NCBI GenBank assembly: GCA_003561535.1
Contig: PWWI01000313.1
Location: forward strand, 1 to 60,383
Source: Nitriliruptoraceae bacterium
GTDB taxonomy: Bacteria; Actinomycetota; Nitriliruptoria; Nitriliruptorales; Nitriliruptoraceae
Direction of reading: 5' to 3'
DNA: 60,383 nucleotides
The notes under the pieces are model-generated. The model saw only the letters and a list, made by a program, of their open reading frames with translations. It made no database searches and was not told the DNA's origin. Below, piece by piece: positions 31,456 to 39,979 of the stretch. The number at the start of each line of letters is the position of its first letter. Within the stretch, counting starts at the first letter, position 1. The translations under genes and the position numbers were made by a program.

Positions 31456-34242
31456 GTGACAGACGCGAGGACCGGACCGGACGGCAACGTGGCCGAGGTG
31501 GCCGACAGTGACGCGACGCCCACGGAGCAGCCCTGGCACGCCCTCCCCGCCGACGAGGTGCTCGACGCGCTGGACACCGACCGGGCCGATGGGCTGACCT
31601 CGGACGATGCTGAGCGCCGTCTCGAGGACCACGGCCCGAACGAGCTCGGGAAGGACGAGCCCCGTGGCGAGCTCGAGATCCTGCTCCACCAGTTCACCAG
31701 CCCCCTGATCTACATCCTGCTGGTCGCGTTCGTCGTCACGATCCTGATCGACGAGTACACCGACGCGGCCGTCATCGCCGCGGTGCTGGTCATCAACGCG
31801 ATCATCGGGTTCATCCAGGAACGCAAGGCCGACCGGTCGGTCCACGCGCTGATGCAGATGGCCGCCCCGACCTCGACGGTGATCCGTGACGGCAAGGAGT
31901 CTGAGGTCGATGCCATCGACCTCGTCCCCGGAGACATCGTGCTCCTGACCTCCGGGACCCGGGTGCCCGCCGCCCTGCGGTTGATCCGCACCATCTCGCT
32001 GGAGGTCGACGAGTCGCTGCTGACCGGGGAGAGCAAGCCGGCGGCGAAGTCCACCGATCCCGTGGACGAGGATGCGCTCGTCGGCGATCGCAGCAGCATG
32101 GCGTTCATGGGCAGCGCCGTGACCAGTGGTCGTGCCCGCGCGGTGGTCGTGGCCACCGCGTTGCAGACCCAGCTCGGGACGATCTCTGAGTCGATCCGTG
32201 CCGAGGAGAAGCCCGAGACCCCGCTGCAGCAGCGGATGAACCGCTTCGCCAACATCATCGCCATCGCCGTGCTGAGCTCCACCGTGGTGGCCTTCTTCCT
32301 CGGCCTCGCGCTGGGTGGTGAGGTGGATGAGATGTTCCTCACCGCCGTCGCCCTGGCGGTGGCGGTCGTGCCGGAGGGCCTGCCGGTGGCGTTCACCGTC
32401 GCGATGGCCCTGGGGGTGCGGCGGATGGCGCAGCGCAACGCGATCATCCGCTCCCTGCCGGCGGTCGAGACCCTCGGCAGCACCGACACCATCGGGTCCG
32501 ACAAGACCGGCACGCTGACCGCCAACCGGATGACGCTGGTGCGCGGCTGGAGCCCCGATGGCTGGGTGCGGTTCGACGAGGCCGAGGACGGAGACGAAGG
32601 GGACAACGGGGACGACGACGCCGAGGAGGTGGTCGCGGCCGCGGATCCCCTCGCGGAGCATCCCGACGGCGCCTTGGCCAGCAGCGTGCGCACGGCCGTG
32701 GTCACCAGCGAGGCCGAGCTCGTCGTCGAGGACGGCGAGGTGGTGGACCACCGCGGCGATCCGACCGAGATCGCCCTGCTCGCCGCCGCGCGGGCCGTCG
32801 GCAAGGACCCACGTGAGCTGCGGGAGGAGGCCGAGATCCTCGCCCACGTCCCCTTCGAGTCCGACCTTCGGTACTCCTTCGTGGTGGTGAACGAGGACGG
32901 GCCGATGATCCGGCTCAAGGGTGCACCTGAGCGGGTCCTCGAGCTGTGCTCCGAGGTGCGCGACGGTGAAGGCACGGCTCCCCTGGATCCGGACGCGGTG
33001 CTCGCCACCGCCGAGGAGATGGCAGCGCAGGGCCTGCGGGTGCTGGCGCTCGCGGAACGGCGGCTGGACGAGTCGGCCGCCGCCGACATCGATGAGCAGC
33101 ATCCGCCGACCCCCGAGGACCTGATCCTGACCGGGCTGGTAGGGATGCAGGATCCGCCACGGCGCGGGGTCAAGGAAGCGATCGCACGTGTCCGTCAGGC
33201 CGGGATCCGCGTGATCATGATCACCGGGGACCACGCGGTCACCGGGAGCGCGATCGCCGACCAGCTGGACATCAGCGAACGGCCGGAGACCCTCACGGGT
33301 AGGGACGTTGAGGACATGTCCGACGAGGAACTGGCTGAGGCGGTGCTCGAAGTCGACGTGTTCGCCCGTGTCGCGCCCGACCACAAGCTCCGGATCGTGC
33401 ACGCCCTGCGGTCCCACGAGCAGGTCGTTGCGGTCACCGGTGACGGCGTCAACGACGGGCCGGCGCTCAAGGCTGCCGACATCGGGGTGGCCATGGGGCG
33501 GGACGGCACGGATGTCGCCCGAGAGGCCAGCGACATGGTCCTCACCGACGACAACTTCGTGTCCATCGCCAACGCCGTTGAGGAGGGTCGGGTCGTCTTC
33601 GAGAACGTTCGGAAGGTGACCTACTTCCTGCTGTCGACCGGGGCCGCGGCGATCGTTGCGATCCTGACCTCGATCGCAGCGGGGTTGCCGCTGCCGTACG
33701 TCCCGGCGGCCCTACTGTGGTTGAACGTCGTCACCAACGGGTTGCAGGACGTTGCGCTGGCGTTCGAGAAGGGTGAGCCGGACGTGCTCGACCGGCCCCC
33801 GCGGCGCCGCGAGCACCCCATCGTCAACGCGGTGCTGTGGGAGCGGACCGCCCTGACCGGGGTGACCATGGCGCTCGGGAGCCTGTGGGTGTTCACCTGG
33901 GCGATCGATGTCGGACTGTCAGAGGCCCAGCAGCGGGGCGCTGCGCTGACCACCCTGGTGCTGGCCATGGCCGCCCACGTCTACAACGCGCGGTCCGAGC
34001 GTCGGTCCATCGTCGTCACCAACGTGGTCGGCAACCCCTTCCTGCTCATCTCCACGATCGTGGCGCTCACCATCCACGTGTCCGCCAGCTACTGGGAGCC
34101 CACCCAGCTCGTGCTGCAGATCGAGCCGGTCACGGCCGGTGGCTGGAGCCGGATCGCGGTGGTGATGGTCGCCGTGGTGCTGGTGAGCGAACTGCACAAG
34201 GCCGTGCGCTCCCGCACCCGGCCGCCATCCGAGACCGACTGA
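31456..34242 (+). CDS. P-type cation-transporting ATPase (P2-like, Ca2+/Na+ type)
   Basis: 928-aa inner-membrane pump. Order: cation-ATPase N-terminal domain; membrane pair; actuator with SLLTGESKPAAKS (TGES dephosphorylation loop); M4 with VVPEGLPVAFT (PEGLP ion-site motif of P2 ATPases); phosphorylation site SDKTGTLTANRM; nucleotide domain; TGDGVNDGPALKAADIGVAMG hinge; C-terminal membrane helices including WLNVVTNGLQDVALAFEKGEPDV. The M6 motif departs from the SERCA form, so Ca2+ specificity is not assured. An acidic loop (EDGDEGDNGDDDAEE) sits in the nucleotide domain. GTG 31456 follows GGAGG by 5 nt. Flanked on both sides by paired palindromic repeats. Confidence 0.93.
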   Translation: MTDARTGPDGNVAEVADSDATPTEQPWHALPADEVLDALDTDRADGLTSDDAERRLEDHGPNELGKDEPRGELEILLHQFTSPLIYILLVAFVVTILIDEYTDAAVIAAVLVINAIIGFIQERKADRSVHALMQMAAPTSTVIRDGKESEVDAIDLVPGDIVLLTSGTRVPAALRLIRTISLEVDESLLTGESKPAAKSTDPVDEDALVGDRSSMAFMGSAVTSGRARAVVVATALQTQLGTISESIRAEEKPETPLQQRMNRFANIIAIAVLSSTVVAFFLGLALGGEVDEMFLTAVALAVAVVPEGLPVAFTVAMALGVRRMAQRNAIIRSLPAVETLGSTDTIGSDKTGTLTANRMTLVRGWSPDGWVRFDEAEDGDEGDNGDDDAEEVVAAADPLAEHPDGALASSVRTAVVTSEAELVVEDGEVVDHRGDPTEIALLAAARAVGKDPRELREEAEILAHVPFESDLRYSFVVVNEDGPMIRLKGAPERVLELCSEVRDGEGTAPLDPDAVLATAEEMAAQGLRVLALAERRLDESAAADIDEQHPPTPEDLILTGLVGMQDPPRRGVKEAIARVRQAGIRVIMITGDHAVTGSAIADQLDISERPETLTGRDVEDMSDEELAEAVLEVDVFARVAPDHKLRIVHALRSHEQVVAVTGDGVNDGPALKAADIGVAMGRDGTDVAREASDMVLTDDNFVSIANAVEEGRVVFENVRKVTYFLLSTGAAAIVAILTSIAAGLPLPYVPAALLWLNVVTNGLQDVALAFEKGEPDVLDRPPRRREHPIVNAVLWERTALTGVTMALGSLWVFTWAIDVGLSEAQQRGAALTTLVLAMAAHVYNARSERRSIVVTNVVGNPFLLISTIVALTIHVSASYWEPTQLVLQIEPVTAGGWSRIAVVMVAVVLVSELHKAVRSRTRPPSETD

Positions 34243-34606
34243 CCCGCGAGGGCGGCTCGCACCCCCGGGGCGCCGGCCTACCCCTGTGGCCGCGCGCCCG
34301 CGCCCGAGCTCGAGCCGCCCGCGCCCGTGCTCGAGCCCACGCTCGAGCCGCCCGCGCCGGAGCCGCCCGCGCCCGAGCCCCGCGGCGACCCGTGCGAGAA
34401 CCAGCGGTTATCTGCTGCTTCTCGCGCGATCAGCGGGTCAGCCGTGTGGTTGACGGCGATCGGGCGCGAGAACCAGCGGTTATCTGCTGCTTCTCGGAGA
34501 TCTTCGGGGGAGGACGGCCGTGGTCGGAGGACGGCTGCGGTCGGAGCCGGACTGGGGGGACCGGGGGCGGCCGGGGGCGGACCGGGGTAGGACGGCCGCG
34601 GCCGGG
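34243..34606. other. 364-nt intergenic region: degenerate GC repeats and palindrome pair
   Basis: 34277-34380 is a degenerate run of GAGC/GAGCCGCCCGCGCCC-type units; the second palindrome pair follows at 34395-34496; then GGACGG-rich sequence runs to the flavodoxin-like gene. No gene is supported. Confidence 0.75.
34395..34496. repeat. Paired 30-bp palindromic repeats, second element
   Basis: Copies at 34395-34424 and 34467-34496, identical to each other and differing from those at 31 kb by GGTTATC for GGCTATC. Start-to-start distance is again 72 nt, and the 42-nt spacer resembles that of the first element (shared GTTG and GCGATCGGG). Both elements have the same orientation, so they form direct repeats around the ATPase gene. 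Confidence 0.85.
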
Positions 34607-35356
34607 TCAGCGGTACTCCGGGTTCGGCGCGTCGGACCTGCAGCCGGCATCCCACAGCGTCCGCTGGTTGCCGTGGGCCGGGAACCCGCCGGCGTCCTTG
34701 AGCCACCTCGCCATGTGCAGGAGGTTCCAGGTCATGAAGGTCGTGTTGCGGTTGGTGAAGTCGTTGTCGGGCCCGCCTGAGCCATCGTCGGCGTAGGAGG
34801 GGCCGGGACCGGCCTCGCCGAGCCACGCGGCGTCCGCCTGGGGTGGGACCGTGTAGCCGAGGTGTTGCAGGCTGTAGAGCACGTTCATCGCGCAGTGCTT
34901 CGCGCCGTCCTCGTTGCCGGTGACGATGACCCCGCCGGTCCGCCCGTAGTAGGCGTACTGGCCCGCATCGTTGAGCTGGCCCGAGTTCCCGTACAGGCGC
35001 TCGATCACGCGGGTGGCCACGCTCGACTTCTCGCCGAGCCAGATCGGGGTCAGCAGCACCAGGATGTCGGCGGCCATGACCCGCTCGAACAGCGCCGGCC
35101 AGTCGTCCCTGGCCGCTCCGTGTTCGGTCATGTCCGGGTAGACGCCCGGAGCGAGGTCGTGATCGACCGCTCGGAACTGGTCCACCGCGACCCCGACCGC
35201 CTCGAGGATCGCGATCGAGCGATCCGCCAGCGCCTGGGTGTGCGACAGCTCCGGCGAGGGCTTCAGGGTGCAGTTGACGAACAACGCGGTCAGGTCGTCG
35301 TAGCGGGCAGGTGCGTCGTCGCACAGCGCGCGCTCGCGGTCGTTCAGTGCTGGCAT
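34607..35356 (-). CDS. Flavodoxin family protein / NADPH-dependent FMN reductase-like
   Basis: 249-aa flavoprotein. LFVNCTLKPSPELSHTQALADRSIAIL is the FMN-phosphate loop region; ADILVLLTPIWLGEKSSVATRVIERLYG and YYGRTGGVIVTGNEDGAKHCAMNVLYSLQHLGYTVPP match the flavodoxin_2/FMN_red fold. Function could be quinone or azo reduction; not resolvable. ATG 35356 has AGGA upstream. The C-terminus (GNQRTLWDAGCRSDAPNPEYR) is unusually polar. Confidence 0.87.
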   Translation of the reverse strand: MPALNDRERALCDDAPARYDDLTALFVNCTLKPSPELSHTQALADRSIAILEAVGVAVDQFRAVDHDLAPGVYPDMTEHGAARDDWPALFERVMAADILVLLTPIWLGEKSSVATRVIERLYGNSGQLNDAGQYAYYGRTGGVIVTGNEDGAKHCAMNVLYSLQHLGYTVPPQADAAWLGEAGPGPSYADDGSGGPDNDFTNRNTTFMTWNLLHMARWLKDAGGFPAHGNQRTLWDAGCRSDAPNPEYR

Positions 35357-35468
35357 CGAGGTGTCCTGGTGGTCGGGCCCGGCAGCACGATGCTCCGGTG
35401 TCGCGTCCACGTCAACACTTCGGGCCCGGCGGCTCGTCCATCGAGCGCCGATCGAGCCCGCCGAGCCC

Positions 35469-36848
35469 TCAGCGCCCCCTGGGGACCTGCGACAGCCACG
35501 GGGCGGGGTCGATCGAACGGCCCTGCATGCGGACCTCGAAGTGCAGGTGCGGGCCGGTCACCGTCCCCGTCGCTCCCACCGTGCCCAAGCGCTGTCCGCC
35601 CACCAGCTGGTCGCCCCGCGCCACCTCGATGTTGTTGAGGTGGGCGTAGCGGGTGAGCACGCCGCCGCCGTGGTCGATGTCGACCACCAACCCGTACCCG
35701 CCCCTGCTGCCGGCCATGACGACCCGTCCTGGCTCAGCTGCGACGACCGGCGTGCCGGTCCGCGCCGCCAGGTCGAGGCCGTGGTGCATCCGCATGCCCC
35801 CGAGCACCGGGTGACGACGCATGCCGAAGGCCGAGGAGACCCGGTGGGCCCCGTCCACGGGGAAGTGGCGGCTGGCCGCCCGCTCGAGGCGCCGCTGCTC
35901 CTCGGCGAGCTCGGTCGACAGCCGGTCCCGGGCCTCCTGCAGCTCCCGGGTCCGGTCCTCTGCCGCTGTCAGGGCCGGGATGACGCCCGCGTCGAGCTGC
36001 TGCTGGGGTCCGGCGACCGCGAGCTCCGCCTCCTCGAGCTGCAGGCGAAGCGCCGCGAACACCAGGGAGGAGCGCACCGCGTAGCGCAGCTGCAGGTGGC
36101 CGTGGCTGCCAGCCGCGATCGCGCCCCCCGCGCCCCCCACGCCCACCGTGGCCGACGCTGCTGTCGCGGTGACGATCGAGCTGGTCGCCGGGTCGTAGAC
36201 GGCCTCCCAGTCACGCAGGGATGCTGCCGTCGACGCGCCCTCCGCTGCCACCTCGCGGTCGGGAGACGCTGGTGGGGTCGCGGAGGCGGGTGACGCTGGT
36301 GGGGTCGCGGAGCCAACGGTCCGGTGGTCCGGTGCCGTCCCGTGCAGCGCGTCGAGCTGCTCGAGGTACCAGTCGGTGGCCCCATCGGCGAGCCCGGAGC
36401 GGACCAGGAGCGCCTCGAGTGCCTCGTCGACCTGCTCGGTGCTCGTGCGTCGGTGGGCGACGTCGAGGTGGGCGCGGTGCAGCTCGGCCGTCGCGTCACG
36501 CTGCGCGAGCAACCGCTCGAGCCAGCGCAGCGAGCGGTCCCGCTCCTGCGAGAGCCGATCCACCTCCGACCGGAGCTCAGCGATGCTGCCGCGGACCACC
36601 TCGAGGTCGCTGTCGACGTCGGCGATGCGCGACTCCAGGCCTGCGACGCTGGCAGGCGTGGCCGCAGCGGCCGGAGCCTGGCCGAGGAGCGCGACCGCGA
36701 GGAGCAGCACCAGCGCAGCCGCCAGGGACGCCGCGGACGGGCGAGCCGCCGGCGACCAGCTGGTCCGGCCTGAGCTGCTGCCGATCGGGAGCACGGCGAC
36801 TCCGGGAGAACGCGGGATCGGGGAGCGGGAACGGAACACACCAGGCAT
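35469..36848 (-). CDS. Secreted M23/LytM peptidase with coiled coil
   Basis: 459 aa. A long basic leader and a hydrophobic segment (SLAAALVLLLAVALLGQAPAAAA) form a signal peptide. Two coiled-coil stretches (about 65-140 and 265-330) bracket a Ala/Pro/Ser linker containing a duplicated SATPPASP. The C-terminal LytM domain has the zinc motifs MHHGLDLAARTGTPV and HLHFEVRMQGRSIDPAPWL, so it is probably an active glycyl or D,D-endopeptidase, or an activator of cell-wall hydrolases as in NlpD/EnvC (inference). ATG 36848 has no good ribosome site; a later GTG is possible. Divergent from the Mut7-C gene. Confidence 0.9.
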   Translation of the reverse strand: MPGVFRSRSPIPRSPGVAVLPIGSSSGRTSWSPAARPSAASLAAALVLLLAVALLGQAPAAAATPASVAGLESRIADVDSDLEVVRGSIAELRSEVDRLSQERDRSLRWLERLLAQRDATAELHRAHLDVAHRRTSTEQVDEALEALLVRSGLADGATDWYLEQLDALHGTAPDHRTVGSATPPASPASATPPASPDREVAAEGASTAASLRDWEAVYDPATSSIVTATAASATVGVGGAGGAIAAGSHGHLQLRYAVRSSLVFAALRLQLEEAELAVAGPQQQLDAGVIPALTAAEDRTRELQEARDRLSTELAEEQRRLERAASRHFPVDGAHRVSSAFGMRRHPVLGGMRMHHGLDLAARTGTPVVAAEPGRVVMAGSRGGYGLVVDIDHGGGVLTRYAHLNNIEVARGDQLVGGQRLGTVGATGTVTGPHLHFEVRMQGRSIDPAPWLSQVPRGR

Positions 36849-36894
36849 CGGCCGTTGGGGCGTCCCCTTGAGCCACCGGTCGGCGAGGTGGAGG

Positions 36895-36900
36895 TAGCGT
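36895..36900 (+). promoter_or_regulatory. -10 element TAGCGT of the Mut7-C gene (leaderless)
   Basis: The hexamer ends 6 nt before GTG 36907. Confidence 0.55.
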
Positions 36901-36906
36901 GGGGAT

Positions 36907-37653
36907 GTGGATGTACTGGTACGTGTCTACGCCGGGCTCGTGGACCTGGTCGGACGGGCCGAGCTCGAGGTGCCTTTCGGGAAGCCGAGGTCGGTCAAGG
37001 ACCTCCTCGGCTCCGTCGGTGTCCCACGATGCGAGCTCGGGTTCCTGCTGGTCGACGGTGAGGTCGCCACGCCGGATCGGCTGCTGGTCGGCGGCGAACG
37101 GGTGGCCGCCTACCCGCCCCTGCGCCAGCTCGTCCCGGATCCGGGCGACCACCTGTGGCCGTCACCGCCCGAACCCCGCCGTTTCGTGCTGGACGTGCAC
37201 CTCGGGACCCTGTGCCGACGGCTGCGCCTCCTCGGGTTCGACGTCTGGTACCGGTCCCACGCCGATGACGACGAGTTGGCGGCCGTCGCGGTGACCGAGG
37301 GCCGGATCCTGCTCAGCCGTGACCGGCAGCTGCTCCTGCGGCGCACGATCCTCCACGGCTACTGCCCCCGCGCCGACGACCCCGACGACCAGCTCGCCGA
37401 GGTGGCCGAGCGGTACGGACTCGGGGAGCGGTGCCGGCCGCTGACTCGCTGCGTGCGCTGCAACGGCGACCTCGAGGTGGTCGACAAGGCCGAGGTGTTG
37501 GAGGAGCTCCCTCCCCGCACCCGCGCGGCGTTCGACACCTTCGCGCGCTGTTCGGCCTGCCACCGGGTGTACTGGCCCGGCGCGCACACCCCGGCGATCG
37601 AGCGAATCCTGGCCAGGGTCGGCGCCCAGGGCAACGGCCCGGGCGGCCCCTAG
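36907..37653 (+). CDS. Mut7-C RNase domain protein with ubiquitin-like N-terminus
   Basis: 248 aa. Residues 1-85 (DVLVRVYAGLVDLVGRAELEVPFGKPRSVKDLL...) are a MoaD/ubiquitin-like Mut7-C_ub domain. From about 95 a PIN-fold Mut7-C RNase domain follows: FVLDVHLGTLCRRLRLLGFDVWYR (first acidic residue), AVTEGRILLSRDRQLL (second), then a zinc ribbon, CVRCNGD...CSACHRVYWPG. Predicted RNase; targets unknown. Start immediately after a -10, with no ribosome site, so apparently leaderless. Confidence 0.9.
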   Translation: MDVLVRVYAGLVDLVGRAELEVPFGKPRSVKDLLGSVGVPRCELGFLLVDGEVATPDRLLVGGERVAAYPPLRQLVPDPGDHLWPSPPEPRRFVLDVHLGTLCRRLRLLGFDVWYRSHADDDELAAVAVTEGRILLSRDRQLLLRRTILHGYCPRADDPDDQLAEVAERYGLGERCRPLTRCVRCNGDLEVVDKAEVLEELPPRTRAAFDTFARCSACHRVYWPGAHTPAIERILARVGAQGNGPGGP

Positions 37654-37661
37654 CGCGGGAC

Positions 37662-38423
37662 TCACACCGTGTCGTCGGAGGAGCTGGAGGGGTCCCGGAC
37701 ACCGAGCGCCTGCTCCAGCGCAGCGACCCGCCGCGTCAACGCCCGCACGGCCGCTGCGAGCTCGGTGACCGACGCGTCGCCCTCGCCGGCCGTGGACGGC
37801 GTCGCCGGCTCCGACGGCCCCGCCCCGTTGCCCGGCTCGTCGCCGCCATCGCGGCCCCTGGGCAGGGGCGACGGACCGGTGCGTGCGGCGTCGTCGGATG
37901 CCGTAGGAGCGGCCGTCGCCCCGTCGCCTCCGAGCACGTGCCGCCACCGCGCCTGCTTCTCGCCGGGCCGGCGCGGCAGTTGCGCAGCCAGACCGCGGTC
38001 GCGGAGCTCGGCCAGCGCCGCCTCGAGGGCTGCCGCATCGGCGATCGGGTGGAGCCGCTGGGTGCGCGCACGCAGCTCGCCGGGGGTCTGTGCGCCCCGC
38101 AGCAGCAGCACCGACAGGACGGCCAGCGGCGCGGTCGAGGACAGCTGGAGCTGTTCGTCGAGGCGGTGGGCGTGCTTCTCGGCTCGTTCACCTGCCCGCA
38201 GCACCCGCCGTGTCAGCGCCCGCTCCCGCAGGCGGATCAGTGCGGGCCGGAGCACCGTGGTGTCGTAGCTGACCACCGGATCCCGGTTGGTCGACTGGTT
38301 GCAGCCGGCGAGCAGCGCCTTCTCCGTCAGCGGGTAGCTGTCGGGCGTCGCCAGCTGCTTCTCGACCAGCACCCCGAGGACGCGGAGCTGCACCTCGCTG
38401 AGCGGTTCCCGTCGCAGGTCCAT
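37662..38423 (-). CDS. yceH: YceH/DUF480 family protein
   Basis: 253 aa. Two winged-helix-like halves: LSEVQLRVLGVLVEKQLATPDSYPLTEKALLAGCNQSTNRDPV (diagnostic of DUF480) and LSSTAPLAVLSVLLLRGAQTPGELRARTQRLH. The last 80 residues are a low-complexity linker ending in a short coiled coil (VTELAAAVRALTRRVAALEQAL), seen in other YceH proteins. Function not established. ATG 38423 lies 8 nt after TAGGGT (leaderless). Confidence 0.93.
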   Translation of the reverse strand: MDLRREPLSEVQLRVLGVLVEKQLATPDSYPLTEKALLAGCNQSTNRDPVVSYDTTVLRPALIRLRERALTRRVLRAGERAEKHAHRLDEQLQLSSTAPLAVLSVLLLRGAQTPGELRARTQRLHPIADAAALEAALAELRDRGLAAQLPRRPGEKQARWRHVLGGDGATAAPTASDDAARTGPSPLPRGRDGGDEPGNGAGPSEPATPSTAGEGDASVTELAAAVRALTRRVAALEQALGVRDPSSSSDDTV

Positions 38424-38431
38424 GGTCGATG

Positions 38432-38437
38432 ACCCTA
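38432..38437 (-). promoter_or_regulatory. -10 element TAGGGT of yceH (leaderless)
   Basis: Minus-strand hexamer ending 8 nt before ATG 38423. Confidence 0.5.
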
Positions 38438-38459
38438 GCCGCGAGCAGGTGGGGCGGGT

Positions 38460-39200
38460 TCAGGGGCGGGTCTCGCCGACGCAGCCGTCCGCGGCGACGC
38501 AGTAGCGGTCGCCGTCGTCATCGGTGAGCGCCCGCGGGTAGGCGCCACCACCGAGCCGGCGCGCGGCGTCGGTGGCGGCCTGCTGGCTCTCGAAGGGCCC
38601 CTCCACGATCACCCACAGTCCGGGGTTGAGCGAGGGGTAGTGGGAGGACCACAGCAGCAGACGGTCCTCCGAGGCCTCGACGCGCTCCAGCGCCTCCTGC
38701 TCGCTGAAGTCCTCACCCGACAGCGACTCGATGACGGTGACCCAGCGCTCCTCGGACCCCGAGAGCACGATCGGGGCCCGGTCGCACTCCTCGAACTCCC
38801 ACGGCCGCAGCTGCTCGACCGGGGCATCGTCGGCGACCTCCACCACACAGCCACCGCCGAGGTCGACGGTGGCGGGCGAGTCCTCGCCGTCGTCCGATCC
38901 GTCGTCTGATCCGTCGTCCGATCCGTCGTCTGATCCGTCGTCCGGGGCCTCGTCGTCCGATCCGTTCCCGTCGCCCTCGTCGGGTTCCTCCACCTCGGCT
39001 GCCGATCCGGCATCGCCGGCGTCCGGCTCCGAGGGTGGCGCCGCGGGGTCGACGTCCACCAGCACCTCGCGCTCGAGATCCGGGGAGCCGGTCGTGAGCA
39101 GGGCGACACCCCACAGTCCGAGGCTGCCCAGCAGCAGCGCGACGACGATCGCGGCGGCACGGGACCGCTCGCGTGAGGCGATCGGGGCTGAACCGGCCAT
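38460..39200 (-). CDS. Membrane-anchored protein with acidic repeat linker and SPOR-like C-terminus
   Basis: 246 aa, not a named family. Short cytosolic start, one membrane helix (AAAIVVALLLGSLGLWGVALLTT), then a disordered acidic linker with DDGS repeated four times (12-nt units at 38881-38942). The C-terminal 80 residues (LLLWSSHYPSLNPGLWVIVEGPFESQQAATDAARRLGG) resemble a SPOR peptidoglycan-binding domain, with two cysteines near the end (CVAADGC). Probably a cell-envelope protein. ATG 39200 follows GGAGGAG; -10 TACGGT at 39222-39227. Confidence 0.78.
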   Translation of the reverse strand: MAGSAPIASRERSRAAAIVVALLLGSLGLWGVALLTTGSPDLEREVLVDVDPAAPPSEPDAGDAGSAAEVEEPDEGDGNGSDDEAPDDGSDDGSDDGSDDGSDDGEDSPATVDLGGGCVVEVADDAPVEQLRPWEFEECDRAPIVLSGSEERWVTVIESLSGEDFSEQEALERVEASEDRLLLWSSHYPSLNPGLWVIVEGPFESQQAATDAARRLGGGAYPRALTDDDGDRYCVAADGCVGETRP

Positions 39201-39221
39201 GGATCTCCTCCGGGGTCGTCC

Positions 39222-39227
39222 ACCGTA
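39222..39227 (-). promoter_or_regulatory. Candidate -10 TACGGT for the SPOR-like gene
   Basis: Minus-strand hexamer 22 nt before ATG 39200. Confidence 0.4.
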
Positions 39228-39250
39228 GCCAGCCTCGGTGGCGAGGTCGG

Positions 39251-39979
39251 TCAGGTGATGGCGAGGAACACCTCGGTGTCCTCGGGGCCCGGGTGGGTCG
39301 CCACCTCGGTGAAGCCGGCCATCTCGAAGCAGTCCAGCCAGCGTTGGCGCGGGAACAGTCCGAGCACGTGGCGATCGTGAGCGACCTCGACGTCGTCGCC
39401 GTCGCGGAGCAGGAAGGCGTAGTCCGCGACGTAGGTCGTGTCCATGGGGTCCGGATCCCAGGTCCACTCCAGGTAACGCAGGCCGCGGTCGCCCTCGTCG
39501 TGGCCGCCGTGCGCCGTGCCCGGCGCGAAGGTCTCGCGCAGGTGGTCAGGGCAGATGAGGGCGGCCCCGCCGGGCCGCAGGTGGTGCGCCGCCGTGCGCA
39601 GCCCAGCCAGCAGGTCCGCCTCGGTGCACAGGTAGCCGACCGCATCGTGCACGAAGACCGCGTCGAAGCGGGTGTCGAGCCGCAGCGACCGCAGATCGCC
39701 GACCAGGTGCTCGCAGTCGGGGTTGATGGTGCGGCTGAGCTCCAGCATGGCCGGCGAGAGGTCGGTGAGGGTCATGCGGTAGCGGGAGCGGAGGTGGGAG
39801 GCGTTGTTGCCGCCGCCGCTTCCGAGCTCGAGGAGGGTGTGGACCTCGGTCGCGCCCTCCAGCAGCTCCGCGTAGCGCGCGGCCTCCTCGGCGTACTCGT
39901 GAGGTGCAGTGAGGAGGTGGAACCAGGCCGCGAACTCGTCGTACATCCGCGGGAGTGGTCCACCACGCCCGGCGCTCAC
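39251..39979 (-). CDS. SAM-dependent class I methyltransferase
   Basis: 242 aa. Motif I LLELGSGGGNNASHL, acidic LTDLSPAMLELS, and LDTRFDAVFVHDAVGYLCTEADLLAGL (motif IV) place it in Methyltransf_25-type small-molecule methyltransferases. GTG 39979 overlaps the alpha/beta hydrolase stop by 4 nt (coupled); an ATG 11 codons later (MYDEFAAWFHLLTAPHEY) is the alternative. Substrate unknown. Confidence 0.87.
   Translation of the reverse strand: MSAGRGGPLPRMYDEFAAWFHLLTAPHEYAEEAARYAELLEGATEVHTLLELGSGGGNNASHLRSRYRMTLTDLSPAMLELSRTINPDCEHLVGDLRSLRLDTRFDAVFVHDAVGYLCTEADLLAGLRTAAHHLRPGGAALICPDHLRETFAPGTAHGGHDEGDRGLRYLEWTWDPDPMDTTYVADYAFLLRDGDDVEVAHDRHVLGLFPRQRWLDCFEMAGFTEVATHPGPEDTEVFLAIT

Noticed and set aside
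31084-33417. A 777-codon minus-strand frame opposite the P-type ATPase
   Set aside because: Antisense shadow; its other end is made only of the 29-bp tandem repeats.
37662-37900. The low-complexity tail of YceH as a sequencing error
   Set aside because: Other YceH proteins also end in a linker and short coiled coil; the frame is open and has a normal stop.
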